Source of the DNA: Streptococcus orisasini
Lineage (GTDB): Bacteria > Bacillota > Bacilli > Lactobacillales > Streptococcaceae
DNA length: 56,336 nucleotides
Direction of reading: 5' to 3'
NCBI RefSeq assembly: GCF_001431045.1
Contig: NZ_BCLE01000034.1
Coordinates: forward strand, 1 to 56,336
The number at the start of each line of letters is the position of its first letter. The first letter of the stretch is position 1. The position numbers and the translations under genes are program-made. Shown in pieces: positions 29,267 to 39,489 of the stretch. Under the pieces are notes generated by a model. The model saw only the letters and a list, made by a program, of their open reading frames with translations. It made no database searches and was not told where the DNA came from.

Positions 29267-30259
29267 TTATTGGACATTTGCTTTTTCAATGAGCTCAAAC
29301 AAATCTTTTTGAGAATCATTTGGCACTTTACGAACATCGAATTTGACTCCTAAGTCACGGAGTTTTTCGAAGGTTGCAACGTCATCTTTGTCCATTGAAA
29401 GAACGTTATTAACCATTGTTTTTCCGGTTGAGTGCGCCATAGAACCAATGTTTAATTCTTTGATTGGCACACCACCTTCAATGGCTTCGAGAGCTTCTTG
29501 AGGTGTTTCAAAAAGAATCAGCGCATGTGTGTTGCCAAAACGAGGATCTTTGGCTGCTTCAATCAATTTCTTAATTGGAACAACGTTAGCCTTGACACCA
29601 CCCGGTGCTGCTTGTTTGATTAATCCCTTACGTAATTCATCTTTAGCAACTACGTCAGAGGCTACGATGATACGATCGGCTTTGGAAGCTGGGGTCCAGT
29701 TTGTAGCGACCTGTCCATGTAAAAGCCGAGTGTCAACACGGGCAAGGTTAATCTTGAGTTTGCCATCGCCAATAACAGTTCCTTCTGGGATGGCTCCTTG
29801 AGGCGCAGCACTTGTATTGGCAGCTGCAGGAGCAGCTTCTTTAGGCTGCAGTTTTTCAGGAAGGGCTTTGACACCATCTTTAGCTTCCTTAATAATATTT
29901 GCGGCCACTTTTTCTACCCCTGCAGAAGCATCCATCATACGTTCTGTGTAAGCTTGGATCAGCATTGGCAGATTAAGCCCGGTGATGATTGCAAATTTAC
30001 GGTCAGGATTTTCTTCCATGACACGGCTGGCCTGATTAAATGGAGAGCCGCTCCACAAGTCAGCCAAGACTAAAATTTCATCATCTGCATCAAATGCAGC
30101 GATTGCATCGTTGAATTTGGCATAAAGGTCATCAGGGCCTTCACTTGGCATAAAAGTCACAACTTGAACTTTCTCTTGCTCACCAAAGATCATAGAACCA
30201 GACTGATGAATACCAGCGGCGAACTCGCCGTGGCTGGCGATAACGATTCCGATAGCCAT
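29267..30259 (-). CDS. manL: Mannose/glucose PTS, EIIAB phosphotransfer protein
   Basis: A 330-residue fusion. The EIIA domain (1-130) has His10 ([13 protein letters not shown]), phosphorylated by HPr. An Ala/Pro-rich linker (about 135-160) follows. The EIIB domain (165-330) has His181 ([15 protein letters not shown]), which passes phosphate to the incoming sugar. In streptococci ManL also affects catabolite control. A cre-like site lies in the promoter. First gene of manLMN; the manL-manM gap is 98 bp. Confidence 0.97.
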   Translation of the reverse strand: MAIGIVIASHGEFAAGIHQSGSMIFGEQEKVQVVTFMPSEGPDDLYAKFNDAIAAFDADDEILVLADLWSGSPFNQASRVMEENPDRKFAIITGLNLPMLIQAYTERMMDASAGVEKVAANIIKEAKDGVKALPEKLQPKEAAPAAANTSAAPQGAIPEGTVIGDGKLKINLARVDTRLLHGQVATNWTPASKADRIIVASDVVAKDELRKGLIKQAAPGGVKANVVPIKKLIEAAKDPRFGNTHALILFETPQEALEAIEGGVPIKELNIGSMAHSTGKTMVNNVLSMDKDDVATFEKLRDLGVKFDVRKVPNDSQKDLFELIEKANVQ

Positions 30260-30366
30260 TCTTGTTCTTCCTCCTTATAAAAATTTTTTCTCAATTAAAG
30301 AGAATAATGCTTCTTGAACAAAGGCACAGCTTCTCTTTTATTAAAGAAATTTAAGAACATTATTAT

Positions 30367-30381
30367 TCTAAAACGTTTTCA
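30367..30381 (-). promoter_or_regulatory. cre-like site in the manL promoter
   Basis: On the minus strand ATGAAAACGTTTTAG matches the cre consensus at 13 of 15 positions. It lies between a weak -35 (TTGCTT) and the -10 TAGAAT, whose start overlaps the site's last three bases. The rest of the 377-bp gap holds AT-rich sequence and a terminator near 30565. Confidence 0.55.
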
Positions 30382-30562
30382 TGAAAAAAGCAATAGCTTT
30401 TAATAAAAAAGTTCAAAAGGCGGCAAAAAGCAGCAAAACTATCCAGTTTACAGCCAAATTTTTTTTCAGAAAAAATCATTGTTCCATTCCTTTTTGGAAG
30501 TTTTTGACTGAAAAAATGACAGATAGTGGAAGATTTTAAGAAAGCCCTTTCCTAAAATTGAC

Positions 30563-30593
30563 CTAAAAAAAGCGAGCACATTCCCGCTTTTTT
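30563..30593. terminator. Hairpin downstream of the 155-residue membrane protein gene
   Basis: AAAAAAAGCG pairs with CGCTTTTTT over a 10-nt loop. It can end minus-strand transcripts from the gene upstream. Confidence 0.6.
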
Positions 30594-30636
30594 ATCTCAT
30601 ATCAAAAAATGTGCTAAACGCATTGACTGAGAGAGG

Positions 30637-31104
30637 CTATTCCTCTTTTTCTGACAGAGTTTTTGCCTTTTGGATAGCGTAAAAGTAAAGGACAATATAA
30701 GCGGCTTGGATCAAGAGCGGAATGAGGGCGATTTGATTGAAGATAATAATATAGGCAATATTAGCAGTTGACAGCGCAATTCCTAAATAATAAGGGATTA
30801 GACTGACTGTTTGTTCTTGTTTTAATTTTGATAGATTAATAAAACAAAAGGCAACAATGGTAATGTCAACGATAAGTGCTACAATGGTAATCATAATTGC
30901 TGTCGATGTGATTGATTGTTTAATAGCTGTTAACTGGTTTGCTGACAGATGGAATTTATTGATTGTTCCGTCTTGGAATGCTCGACGCAGAGAAAGAGCG
31001 CTGAGTATTCCCATAAGTCCTAAAATGATGCTCAGAATGTTAAGAACAGCAATAACAATAGTACTGGTCTTTAATGACTGCCTTACTTTTTCGTATGATA
31101 CCAT
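30637..31104 (-). CDS. Small four-helix membrane protein of unknown function
   Basis: A 155-residue protein with four predicted transmembrane helices (about 17-38, 67-89, 101-117 and 122-142), basic and polar loops and a charged tail KAKTLSEKEE. I do not recognise a family. RBS AGGAGG sits just before the ATG, with a TATAAT-like -10 near 31138-31145 on the minus strand. It is transcribed alone. The 316-bp gap between it and recD2 shows no other gene. Confidence 0.7.
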   Translation of the reverse strand: MVSYEKVRQSLKTSTIVIAVLNILSIILGLMGILSALSLRRAFQDGTINKFHLSANQLTAIKQSITSTAIMITIVALIVDITIVAFCFINLSKLKQEQTVSLIPYYLGIALSTANIAYIIIFNQIALIPLLIQAAYIVLYFYAIQKAKTLSEKEE

Positions 31105-31420
31105 GTATACCTCCTAAAAATAAAAAAACTCACAAATTATAATGTACCCTTATTTTACCATAAACTGCTGTTATTGAAAATATAAGAGTTGAACAATTTA
31201 TCTCAATGTAGAAAGAGCAGCTAAGTAGAACTGTAAAAGTTGATTTAGCAACGAATTAGAGCTCAGTCAGCTGCTGTGTCTTGCGAGAAAAAACGTAAAA
31301 GATTAAATACTTTGTTCTAGTCTCAGCTAAATTAGTTTTACTGTTTTTTACAAATCTTATCTTGAAACAACAAGTAGAAACCATATCTGAAAGGCTACTC
31401 TTGAATTTTGATATGTCAGG

Positions 31421-33787
31421 CTAAATTTTAAAGAATGTTTCGATATCAGTCTGTGATAAACCGATCATTGGATCAATAGTCAGCAAGTTTTCTTCTGTCA
31501 GAATAAAAGAATCTTTTTCTGCTATTGGCAGGTTTTCTTTGCTTGTTTCTGTATTCTTTATAGCTGTTGGGGTTTGATTGCTTTTTGACTGCTTGAAGCG
31601 CTCAACGAGATAGGTTTTACGCATAGTCCCTTGGTTTTTAACAGCATAAGCAAAACTTGCGATTTCTCCCAGCATCACAAGTTTGCTTTTTGAGCGTGTG
31701 ATGGCAGTATAGATAAGATTGCGCTGCAGGAGCCGTCCGCTCTGATGTGTAACAGGAAGAATGACTACTTGAAACTCGCTGCCCTGAGATTTATGGATGC
31801 TCATGGCATAGGCCAGTGTTATTTTAGTCCATTCATTGCGCGGATAGGAAACCTCAGTCCCTTCAAAATTAATCGTTATTTCGTCTTGCTTAGATTCAGT
31901 ATATTTTGCGGGAAGCAAGTCGGTAATATAGCCAATATCACCGTTAAACACGTTGATTTGGGCATCATTAACCAGATGAAGCACCTTATCACCTTTACGA
32001 AAGTGCAGCTCATTGAATTGAAATTCCAATTGATCAGCTAAGGGATTAAGGAGCTCTTGCATCAGTGTATTAAGATTGTTAATACCCGCCTGTCCACGAT
32101 ACATGGGCGCTAAGATTTGAACATCTTGGGCTGCAATGCCGCTTTTAAGAGCGGATTTAACAATTGTGGTTATCATTTGAGGAATATGGTTGCTCTGTGC
32201 TTCAAAATAGGAACGGTCAGCCTTTTTTTCTGTAAAATCAGGCGGCAGAATGCCTTGACGAATCTGGCTAGCCAAGGTAACAATAGTTGAGTCCTCAGAC
32301 TGTCTGAAAATTTTAGTCAGTGACACTTGCGGGAGTGATGTAAGCTTCAACAAATCAGCCAGAACCTGTCCTGGTCCGACAGAAGGCAGTTGATCGCTGT
32401 CGCCGACAATAACAACCTGTGTATCTGAAGCAATAGCGCTAAACAGCTGATTGGCAAGCCAGGTATCCACCATGGAGAATTCATCGATAATAATTAGATC
32501 ACAATCTAGAAAATCTTCAAGAGCTTGATAATCGCTGTCGCTGTTTAACCCTAGATGGCGGTGGATAGTGGCACTGGGAAGACCAGTCAATTCATTCATG
32601 CGCCTAGCAGCCCTGCCGGTTGGAGCAGCTAGGATAATTGGAATATCGCTGCTGTTAAGATCAATATGATGAAGGTTAGCATAGGTTTTTATAATACCGT
32701 TGATAACGGTTGTTTTTCCTGTTCCTGGTCCGCCAGTCAAGAGAAATACTTTGTTTTGAAGGGCTTTTTGAATAGCTTCTTTTTGAATGCTGTCATAGTG
32801 AATATTGAAATCTTTTTGAACGTGACCAATTTCAGCTTTGATATCCTTATCTTCGGGAAACTTTTCGAGTGGCTTGTCAAGAATACGGCTTAACTGTTTT
32901 TGAATGCCGACTTCTGCGTAAAAAAGAGTGTTGTCAAAAATTTTAGTCCCAATATTTTGAACCTTATCCTCGCTAATCAGCTGGTTTAATTCATGGGCCA
33001 CTTGGCTGGGGTCAAGTTCAACCTGCCTTGCTTCTTCAAGGATAAAAATGGCTTTTTCCAGCAATTCTCTAGCCTCAATATAAGTATCGCCTTTACTGAT
33101 TGAGACTTCTAAAAGAGTGTGGATTAAAGCCGCACGAAAACGCTGAGGAGCATCACTTTTTATTCCTAGCTGCTCAGCCAATTGGTCGGCCATTTTAAAG
33201 CCGATTCCTTGAATGTCCTCAACCAGTTGATAGGGATTTTCGTTGATGATATCTAGACTGTCTTCACGATAGTGGTCGAAGATTTGGACAGCGAGTTTAG
33301 TGTTGATGCCGTACTCAGCCAGCTTAGCCAAAATTTGTTCGGTACCGTAGTTCAATCGCAGTTTGCTGATGAATTTTTCCCTATTAACCTTAGAAAGGCC
33401 AGAAATACTGGTTAATTTACTGGGATCTTCTAAGATTTTATCGATAGGCTCATCACCGTAAAGCTGGATGATTTTTTCAGCAGTTTTTTTCCCAATTCCC
33501 TTAAAATGGTCACTGGAAAAATATTTAACTAAACCAGCAGAAGAAGGTTTGGCACGTTCATAGCGTTCGATCATTAACTGTTCGCCATATTTGGGATGCT
33601 GCCTTAGTTGTCCCCAAAAAGTGTAATTTTCTCCTTCGATTACATCGGCAATAGTTCCTGTGACAATAATTTCAAAGTCGTCAAAATCACTGTCGGTCTC
33701 ATCAATTTCCAAAAGAATAATCTTAAAAAAGTTACTGGCATTTTCAAAAATAACACGCTCGATAGTGCCTGAAAAATAGTAGGTCAT
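31421..33787 (-). CDS. recD2: RecD2-type ATP-dependent helicase
   Basis: A 788-residue SF1B helicase of the RecD2/YrrC type (no RecBC partners). The N-terminal OB-like domain (FSGTIERVIFENASNFFKI) and helix-hairpin-helix repeats (FKGIGKKTAEKI, GIGFKMADQLAEQLG) precede the motor. Walker A is GGPGTGKT (352-359), motif II is LIIIDEFSMVD, motif III is GDSDQLPSVGPG, and motif V/VI includes YAMSIHKSQGSEF. It unwinds DNA 5'-3' in repair and replication fork restart. Confidence 0.95.
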   Translation of the reverse strand: MTYYFSGTIERVIFENASNFFKIILLEIDETDSDFDDFEIIVTGTIADVIEGENYTFWGQLRQHPKYGEQLMIERYERAKPSSAGLVKYFSSDHFKGIGKKTAEKIIQLYGDEPIDKILEDPSKLTSISGLSKVNREKFISKLRLNYGTEQILAKLAEYGINTKLAVQIFDHYREDSLDIINENPYQLVEDIQGIGFKMADQLAEQLGIKSDAPQRFRAALIHTLLEVSISKGDTYIEARELLEKAIFILEEARQVELDPSQVAHELNQLISEDKVQNIGTKIFDNTLFYAEVGIQKQLSRILDKPLEKFPEDKDIKAEIGHVQKDFNIHYDSIQKEAIQKALQNKVFLLTGGPGTGKTTVINGIIKTYANLHHIDLNSSDIPIILAAPTGRAARRMNELTGLPSATIHRHLGLNSDSDYQALEDFLDCDLIIIDEFSMVDTWLANQLFSAIASDTQVVIVGDSDQLPSVGPGQVLADLLKLTSLPQVSLTKIFRQSEDSTIVTLASQIRQGILPPDFTEKKADRSYFEAQSNHIPQMITTIVKSALKSGIAAQDVQILAPMYRGQAGINNLNTLMQELLNPLADQLEFQFNELHFRKGDKVLHLVNDAQINVFNGDIGYITDLLPAKYTESKQDEITINFEGTEVSYPRNEWTKITLAYAMSIHKSQGSEFQVVILPVTHQSGRLLQRNLIYTAITRSKSKLVMLGEIASFAYAVKNQGTMRKTYLVERFKQSKSNQTPTAIKNTETSKENLPIAEKDSFILTEENLLTIDPMIGLSQTDIETFFKI

Positions 33788-33807
33788 AGCAATTCCTTAT
33801 TAAAAAT

Positions 33808-33854
33808 CGGAAGCAGAAATATCCTCAAAAAATAGGAATTATTCCTTGCTTCCG
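33808..33854 (-). terminator. Terminator between lepB and recD2
   Basis: On the minus strand CGGAAGCA pairs with TGCTTCCG over a loop of about 31 nt, followed by ATTTTTAA. It separates recD2 from the rnhC-lepB pair. Confidence 0.6.
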
Positions 33855-33871
33855 CTTATATTAACATTTTC

Positions 33872-34459
33872 TTACTTATTTGAAATGAAACGGACAGCGT
33901 TTAAAGGCCAGAAGCGAAATTTAACTTCGCCCACCAATTTATCTTTAGAGAAGGTTCCGACCTGACGGCTGTCTTTGGAAACAATTCGGTCATCTCCTAA
34001 AAGAAGATAGCGACCTTTTGGTACCTTAATGGTAAAACTGGCGCTTCCTTGGCTATCCGTTGTAAATGCAGTTGATTTTGCAGCTAATTCTTGAAAGTAT
34101 GGATTATAAGAATAAGTTTTTTGCAGCTTATCCTTAGCAAATTTCTCTTTATACTGCTTCAAATAGGTCTCATCTGCTTTTCGGCCATTGATGGAGAGCA
34201 TGTCATTTTCATAAGTAATGGTGTCACCAGGCAGGCCGATTACACGTTTGACAATATGTTTATTACCTTCAGCAGCGACTACAATGTCAAAATGTTTAAT
34301 AGAAGCTGTTTTAACAACGATGAGGTGTTCTCCGTTGGCCAAGGTAGGATCCATGGAGTGACCTTCTACCTGAACAGGGAACCAGACAAAGAGACGCAAG
34401 AGTCCGAAAACGATAAGGAAGGACAAAAGGAGTCCCCATTCTTTTAAAAATCTTTTCAT
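33872..34459 (-). CDS. lepB: Signal peptidase I
   Basis: A 195-residue type I signal peptidase with one N-terminal membrane anchor (about 8-27). The catalytic Ser35 is in VEGHSMDPTL and Lys71 in HIVKRVIGLPGD. The box-E-like GDDRIVSKDSRQVG completes the site. It removes signal peptides from secreted proteins on the outer membrane face. It lies 13 bp after rnhC on the same strand, so the two are probably cotranscribed. Confidence 0.96.
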   Translation of the reverse strand: MKRFLKEWGLLLSFLIVFGLLRLFVWFPVQVEGHSMDPTLANGEHLIVVKTASIKHFDIVVAAEGNKHIVKRVIGLPGDTITYENDMLSINGRKADETYLKQYKEKFAKDKLQKTYSYNPYFQELAAKSTAFTTDSQGSASFTIKVPKGRYLLLGDDRIVSKDSRQVGTFSKDKLVGEVKFRFWPLNAVRFISNK

Positions 34460-34472
34460 GATACCATCCTTA

Positions 34473-35369
34473 TTATTTTAATAATTGATAAGCTTTTTCT
34501 GTGTTTTTAAAATGCAGCTTAGCTGTATGCCTGAGGCCATCTTCTCCGTAAGTTTTTAAAATCTGGCTGGCGGTTCTATCAGATTGAGCACCTGCACCAC
34601 TGGGAAGTTTAAGACCGATTTCCTGACTTAAAGCAGCAAGATTATCTAAGAAGAGCTTGCGGGCAATAATAGAGCTGACTGCGACTGCCAGATACTTTCC
34701 TTCTGCCTTTTCTTCAAGACTGATGGGATTAGTGAAGCGATTGGCTTCATCTTTCACATACTTTTGATAATTATTGGCACTAGTAAAGGCATCAATAATT
34801 ATTTTATCAGGTGATATGCCTTCTTGCAATAGCAGAAAAATAGCCTGATTATGCATAGCAACTTTAACGGAAACAGCATTGTGCATACGCTTAGGTCCCA
34901 CAACTTGATTGTATTTTTGAGGTGTCAAAAAGAGGGCCTTATGCAGTATTTTGGCTTCCAATAAAGGAGCAATCTGCCGGATTTTAGCATCTGTCAAATT
35001 TTTAGAATCATCTACGCCTAGTTTTTTCAAAAAGGCATAGTCTGAAGGTTGGACAAAACTAGCCACCACAGCCAGACCGCCAAAATAAGAACCGTTTCCC
35101 ACCTCATCAGAACCAATGGAAGCAAGATTTTTGCTGTTTTGTTCATTTGAATCTGGTGTGTCTGTCACAAAGCCCAGCTCTTGAGCCGTTTCTGGAACAT
35201 TTTTTCCTTGGAAAACAACCTTACCTGAAGTGTAAATCAGGATCACAGTTCCCTTAAACTTGGCAGCAAAGCGTACATAAGTATTGCTGTTTTGAATGCG
35301 GTAGTTGCTGAGCTTTTCAATCAGGTTTTGAACAGCTTTTTCATCAAGCTGTAGAACAAAAGTATTCAT
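34473..35369 (-). CDS. rnhC: Ribonuclease HIII
   Basis: A 298-residue RNase HIII. An N-terminal TBP-like substrate-binding domain (1-70) precedes the RNase H2-type core, whose catalytic Asp88/Glu89 are in [23 protein letters not shown] and [14 protein letters not shown] supply further motifs. It cleaves RNA in RNA/DNA hybrids. It is divergent from zapA, a conserved arrangement in streptococci (rnhC | zapA-cvpA-mutS2). Confidence 0.95.
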   Translation of the reverse strand: MNTFVLQLDEKAVQNLIEKLSNYRIQNSNTYVRFAAKFKGTVILIYTSGKVVFQGKNVPETAQELGFVTDTPDSNEQNSKNLASIGSDEVGNGSYFGGLAVVASFVQPSDYAFLKKLGVDDSKNLTDAKIRQIAPLLEAKILHKALFLTPQKYNQVVGPKRMHNAVSVKVAMHNQAIFLLLQEGISPDKIIIDAFTSANNYQKYVKDEANRFTNPISLEEKAEGKYLAVAVSSIIARKLFLDNLAALSQEIGLKLPSGAGAQSDRTASQILKTYGEDGLRHTAKLHFKNTEKAYQLLK

Positions 35370-35502
35370 AAAATATATTTTAGCATAAAAAAGTTAATCT
35401 TTGGAATATTCTGATGTGATATTATAATCCAGTTGTCAGAAGGCTAGTGGACCAGGGACACACACTTGTTTCAAGAATCGTGTTGGTCTGTTCTAGCTGC
35501 TT

Positions 35503-35622
35503 ATGAAGAAACACAATTTTGCAGGGAGCAACTTATTTTTTAGTCTTATTGAAAAGCTCCTGATAGCTGTTGTGCTGATGGTAGCAGCTTTGTTAGTCAG
35601 AAACTTTGCCATCTTGTCTTAG
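35503..35622 (+). CDS. Possible 39-residue membrane peptide
   Basis: A short frame in the 424-bp gap between rnhC and zapA. It starts MKKHNFAGSNLFFSLIEKLL, continues as a hydrophobic helix IAVVLMVAALLV and ends RNFAILS. The FSLIE ahead of a hydrophobic helix resembles the N-terminus of type IV pilin-like proteins, but the residue before the cleavage point is Phe, not Gly/Ala. There is no clear ribosome-binding site. It may be a chance frame or a fragment. The rest of the gap is AT-rich with no other gene. Confidence 0.25.
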   Translation: MKKHNFAGSNLFFSLIEKLLIAVVLMVAALLVRNFAILS

Positions 35623-35793
35623 TTTGATTTTGAATTTCTTTGAGTATGAGAAAACCTCAAAAATCCTGTAAAAATTTTTAAGAAAGTTTTTTTGCTGTTT
35701 TTTCTGCTTGAGAGGCCTTTTTTTGAAAGAAATTAAAAATTCTATAATTTACGAAAAAAAGATTTTACGCTATAATAAATTTGAGGTGAAATT

Positions 35794-36099
35794 ATGACAA
35801 GCAAAAATCGTTACAAATTCACATTCGGTGAAAAAACATTAACTTTAACGACAGATAAAGACAATCTTTTTATGGAAGAGATTGAACGGGTTGCCAAAGA
35901 AAAATATGACGCCATCAAAGAAAAATTGCCTCAGGCCGATAATGAAACGATTGCTATTTTGATGGCTATTAACGCTTTATCAACCCAATTAAGTCGGGAA
36001 ATTGATTTTGATAAAAAAGAAGAGGAACTGGAAAAATTTAGAACCAAGGAATTATCTATTCTTAAAGGCAGAGCACAGCGAAGCGGAGCTAAAAAATGA
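35794..36099 (+). CDS. zapA: Cell division protein ZapA family
   Basis: A 101-residue protein of the ZapA family. It has a short beta-rich start (KNRYKFTFGEKTLTLTTDKD) and a long helical C-terminal half with DEKKEELEKF-like charges. ZapA bundles FtsZ filaments at mid-cell. Its position upstream of cvpA and mutS2 is the common streptococcal order. It overlaps cvpA by 4 bases. Confidence 0.82.
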   Translation: MTSKNRYKFTFGEKTLTLTTDKDNLFMEEIERVAKEKYDAIKEKLPQADNETIAILMAINALSTQLSREIDFDKKEEELEKFRTKELSILKGRAQRSGAKK

Positions 36100-36641
36100 T
36101 CTCGCTTTTAATTCTTTTGCTTTTGGCTTGGAATTTTTATATTGGCTATCATCGCGGTATTATTCTGCAGGTCTATTATTTTGTAGCTAATTTAATTTCT
36201 TTGGGAATTGCTGCAGTTTACTATAAGCCCTTAGCTGAGGCTCTGACACTGTGGATACCTTATTCTAATGCCAGTGAAGATGCTTCAGTTGCTTTTTTCA
36301 AATCAGTAGATTTATTTGAATTGGATAAGGTATTTTATGCTGGCTTATCTTTTTTCAGCATTTATGCTTTATCTTATATGCTTTTTCGTCTATTGGGAAT
36401 TTTTGTTCATTTTATAAAGATGAACCGTTTTGATAAGCCTGTCTTTGCTTATGTCAGCGGAGGATTGGCAGTTTTAGTAAGTATGCTGTCCTTTAATCTC
36501 TTTTTTAGTATTTTAGCGACTATTCCCATTACTGCCATACAGAATTTTCTGGCGGGAAGTGTGATGATTCGTTTGTTGATTAATTTTCCTCTATTATCGT
36601 GGATTGTTAATCATTTTTGGATAGCAGCAGTATTGAAGTGA
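36096..36641 (+). CDS. cvpA: CvpA family membrane protein
   Basis: A 181-residue membrane protein with four to five hydrophobic helices. The N-terminal WNFYIGYHRGIILQVYYFVA is the family signature. CvpA proteins were first linked to colicin V export; their general role is unclear. It starts within the end of zapA and ends at a compact terminator just before mutS2. Confidence 0.85.
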   Translation: MISLLILLLLAWNFYIGYHRGIILQVYYFVANLISLGIAAVYYKPLAEALTLWIPYSNASEDASVAFFKSVDLFELDKVFYAGLSFFSIYALSYMLFRLLGIFVHFIKMNRFDKPVFAYVSGGLAVLVSMLSFNLFFSILATIPITAIQNFLAGSVMIRLLINFPLLSWIVNHFWIAAVLK

Positions 36642-36661
36642 GGTCTGACCTCGCTTTTTTT
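36640..36661 (+). terminator. Terminator after cvpA
   Basis: GAGGT pairs with ACCTC over 3 nt, followed by GCTTTTTTT. It separates mutS2 transcription from the zapA-cvpA pair. Confidence 0.65.
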
Positions 36662-36698
36662 GTTGGCTGCTTTTAGTGTCTGGCATTTGTCTGTCTTA

Positions 36699-36707
36699 TG
36701 GTATAAT
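36699..36707 (+). promoter_or_regulatory. Extended -10 promoter of mutS2
   Basis: TGG followed by a perfect TATAAT (36702-36707). Only six bases separate the -10 from the ATG, and no ribosome-binding site fits in between. Confidence 0.65.
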
Positions 36708-36713
36708 AATTCC

Positions 36714-39044
36714 ATGAATACAAAGATTTTAAATGCCTTAGAATTTGATAAGGTGAAAAAACAGTTTGCCGGTTTTCTGCAAACCGAGCAGGGTCAAAAA
36801 GAGTTGGACAGTCTGCTGCCAATGACTGATAAGGAAAAAATTGAGCGTTCTTTTAAAGAAATAGCGGATATTGAGCAGATTCATCAAGAATATGGTTCTT
36901 TTGGATTTGGACACAGTCAGGACATTTCTGAGAGTCTGCGCCGTCTGGAATTAGGAGCTGATCTTAATATTCAGGAACTGCTCGCAGTTAAGCGGGTCTT
37001 GCAGCTGTCAGCTGATATCAGTCGTTTTTATGCTAATTTAGAAAATGTTTCTTTGACCGTTTTAGATAGATTGTTTGAAAAGGTTGAGGCTTTTCCTGAT
37101 TTGCAGGGAAGTCTGCAAGCTGTCAATGATAGTGGATTTATTGAAGACTTTGCCAGCCCAGAATTAAGGCAGATCCGTCAAAAGATTCAGCAAAATGAAC
37201 AGCAGATTCGTCAGATTCTGCAGGACATGTTAAAAAAACAAGGCGACTTGCTGGCTGAAAATCTTATTGCCAGCCGCAGCGGCCGCAGTGTTTTGCCTGT
37301 GAAAAATACCTACCGCCATCGGATTGCAGGTGTCGTTCACGATATTTCTGCTTCTGGAAGTACTGTTTATATCGAACCCAGAGCGGTTGTCAACCTCAAT
37401 GAAGATCTGACTCAGGCGCGTGCTGACGAACGTTATGAAATAACACGTATTTTGCAAGATTTAGCAAATAGACTGCGTCCTAAAACGGCTGCCATCAGAA
37501 ATAATGCTTGGCTGTTAGGGCACCTTGACTTTGTTCGTGCTAAGTACCTGTATATGAAAGAATATCAGGCAGCAATTCCCAGCCTGACGTCTGACAAGAC
37601 TATACAGCTGATTAGGGTTCGCCATCCTCTTTTGACTAATCCAGTAGCCAATGATTTGTATTTTGGTGCTGATACAACTGCTATTTTAATTACTGGTCCC
37701 AATACGGGCGGTAAAACGATCATGCTGAAAACTTTGGGTATAACCCAGCTGATGGCCCAGTCAGGTCTTCCCATTTTAGCTGATCCAGGAAGCAAAGCTG
37801 CTGTCTTTAAAGACATCTTTGCTGATATTGGTGATGAGCAGTCTATTGAACAAAGTCTGTCGACTTTTTCAAGTCACATGACACATATTGTTGATATCCT
37901 GCAGGCAGCTGATAAGGACAGTTTGGTTCTTTTTGATGAGCTGGGTGCCGGGACGGATCCTCAGGAAGGAGCAGCTCTAGCCATGAGTATACTGGAGCAT
38001 TTGCGTCTATCAGACATTAAGACAATGATAACAACGCATTATCCAGAGCTTAAAGCCTACGGTATTGAATCTGATTATGTGGAAAATGCCAGCATGGAAT
38101 TTGACATGGTAACACTAAGTCCCACTTATCATTTCATGCAGGGCGTTCCGGGACGTTCTAATGCTTTTGAGATAGCCCGCCGTCTGGGTCTTTCAGAAAT
38201 TATTGTGTCAGAAGCTGAACAGTTAACAAATACGGATTCTGATGTCAATCAGATTATTGAGCGCTTGGAAAATCAGACAATTGAAAGCCGCAGACGCTTG
38301 GAGAATATTCGTGAAGTTGAACAGGAAAATTTAAAGTTCAATCGTGCGGTCAAAAAACTCTACAATGAATTCTCACACGCCAGAGATAAAGAATTAAATA
38401 AGGCTAAGGCCAAGGCACAGGAAATTGTCGATAAGGCTTTGACAGAAAGCGACAGCATTCTTAAAAATCTTCAGGACAAATCGCAACTTAAACCGCATGA
38501 GGTTATTGAGGCCAAAGGGCGGCTCAAAACCTTGGCTCCTGAAATTGATTTGTCTAAAAATAAAGTATTGAAAAAAGCCAAGAAAAAGCGGTCTTATCAA
38601 GTAGGAGATGATATTATCGTTAGCAGCTACGGGCAGAGAGGAACCTTGGTCAAGCAGCTTAAAGACGGTCGCTGGGAAGCTCAGGTTGGTTTAATCAAGA
38701 TGACCTTGAAAGAAACTGAATTTGACCCAGTGCAAAAAAACAGTGCAAAAAATTCACAGAAAAAACAAGTCCAAGTGGTCAAAAGAAATTCTCAAAAAAA
38801 TCCTCGTGCTCGGCTTGATTTACGCGGCAAACGTTATGAAGAAGCTATGCAGGAATTAGATGAGTTCATAGACCAAGCTCTTCTCAATAATATGGCTCAG
38901 GTCGATATTATTCATGGGATTGGGACTGGTGTTATTCGTGAGGGTGTCACCAAATATCTGCGCCGCAATAAAAATGTCAAAGAATTCGGTTATGCCCCTC
39001 AAAACGCAGGCGGTTCAGGAGCAACAATCGTCACTTTTAAATAG
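36714..39044 (+). CDS. mutS2: Endonuclease MutS2
   Basis: A 776-residue MutS2. It has the MutS lever/clamp helices, an ATPase with Walker [13 protein letters not shown] and Walker [15 protein letters not shown], then a long coiled coil. The C-terminal Smr endonuclease domain has [11 protein letters not shown] and [13 protein letters not shown]. It suppresses recombination, and in Firmicutes also rescues collided ribosomes. I chose ATG 36714 ([14 protein letters not shown]), which matches the family N-terminus; an upstream frame extension contains the promoter. Confidence 0.96.
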   Translation: MNTKILNALEFDKVKKQFAGFLQTEQGQKELDSLLPMTDKEKIERSFKEIADIEQIHQEYGSFGFGHSQDISESLRRLELGADLNIQELLAVKRVLQLSADISRFYANLENVSLTVLDRLFEKVEAFPDLQGSLQAVNDSGFIEDFASPELRQIRQKIQQNEQQIRQILQDMLKKQGDLLAENLIASRSGRSVLPVKNTYRHRIAGVVHDISASGSTVYIEPRAVVNLNEDLTQARADERYEITRILQDLANRLRPKTAAIRNNAWLLGHLDFVRAKYLYMKEYQAAIPSLTSDKTIQLIRVRHPLLTNPVANDLYFGADTTAILITGPNTGGKTIMLKTLGITQLMAQSGLPILADPGSKAAVFKDIFADIGDEQSIEQSLSTFSSHMTHIVDILQAADKDSLVLFDELGAGTDPQEGAALAMSILEHLRLSDIKTMITTHYPELKAYGIESDYVENASMEFDMVTLSPTYHFMQGVPGRSNAFEIARRLGLSEIIVSEAEQLTNTDSDVNQIIERLENQTIESRRRLENIREVEQENLKFNRAVKKLYNEFSHARDKELNKAKAKAQEIVDKALTESDSILKNLQDKSQLKPHEVIEAKGRLKTLAPEIDLSKNKVLKKAKKKRSYQVGDDIIVSSYGQRGTLVKQLKDGRWEAQVGLIKMTLKETEFDPVQKNSAKNSQKKQVQVVKRNSQKNPRARLDLRGKRYEEAMQELDEFIDQALLNNMAQVDIIHGIGTGVIREGVTKYLRRNKNVKEFGYAPQNAGGSGATIVTFK

Positions 39045-39114
39045 CGTAGTAAATATTAGGCAAACTGTATCTTTTAGTGTAGAATAAGCTTATAAAAAAA
39101 TGGAGGAAAATATT

Positions 39115-39429
39115 ATGACTAAAGCAGTTACAGATACAACCTTTGAAGCAGAAACGAAAGATGGACTTGTCCTTGTTGATTTCTGGGCAACTTGGTGCGG
39201 TCCTTGCCTTATGCAGGCACCAATTCTTGAGCAGCTTTCAGAAGAACTGAGTGAAGATGAACTCAAAATTGTCAAAGTTGATGTGGATGAAAATCCTAAT
39301 ACAGCACAGCAATTTGGTATCATGAGCATTCCAACACTTCTCTTTAAAAAAGATGGTGAAGTTGTTAAGCAGGTAGCTGGTGTTCACACAAAAGATCAGC
39401 TTAAAGCTATTGTAGCTGATCTTAGTTAA
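39115..39429 (+). CDS. trxA: Thioredoxin
   Basis: A 104-residue thioredoxin. The redox motif WCGPC has Cys28 and Cys31, and the cis-Pro is in GIMSIPTLLFKKDG. It reduces protein disulfides in the cytoplasm with thioredoxin reductase. The residue after CGPC is Leu rather than the commoner Lys/Arg. The ATG at 39115 follows TGGAGGAAAA; an ATG 15 bases upstream overlaps that site. Confidence 0.96.
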   Translation: MTKAVTDTTFEAETKDGLVLVDFWATWCGPCLMQAPILEQLSEELSEDELKIVKVDVDENPNTAQQFGIMSIPTLLFKKDGEVVKQVAGVHTKDQLKAIVADLS

Positions 39430-39449
39430 TCCTTGTATTATTATCAGAT

Positions 39450-39489
39450 GACCGAAGCTGAAAATACTTGGCTTCGGTTTATTTTTTTG
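39450..39489 (+). terminator. Terminator after trxA
   Basis: ACCGAAGC pairs with GCTTCGGT over a 12-nt loop, followed by TTATTTTTTT. A second hairpin (GGACCCTGA/TCAGGGCC, 39557-39579) follows about 70 bp later. The remaining gap to mutY has no intact gene. Confidence 0.85.
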
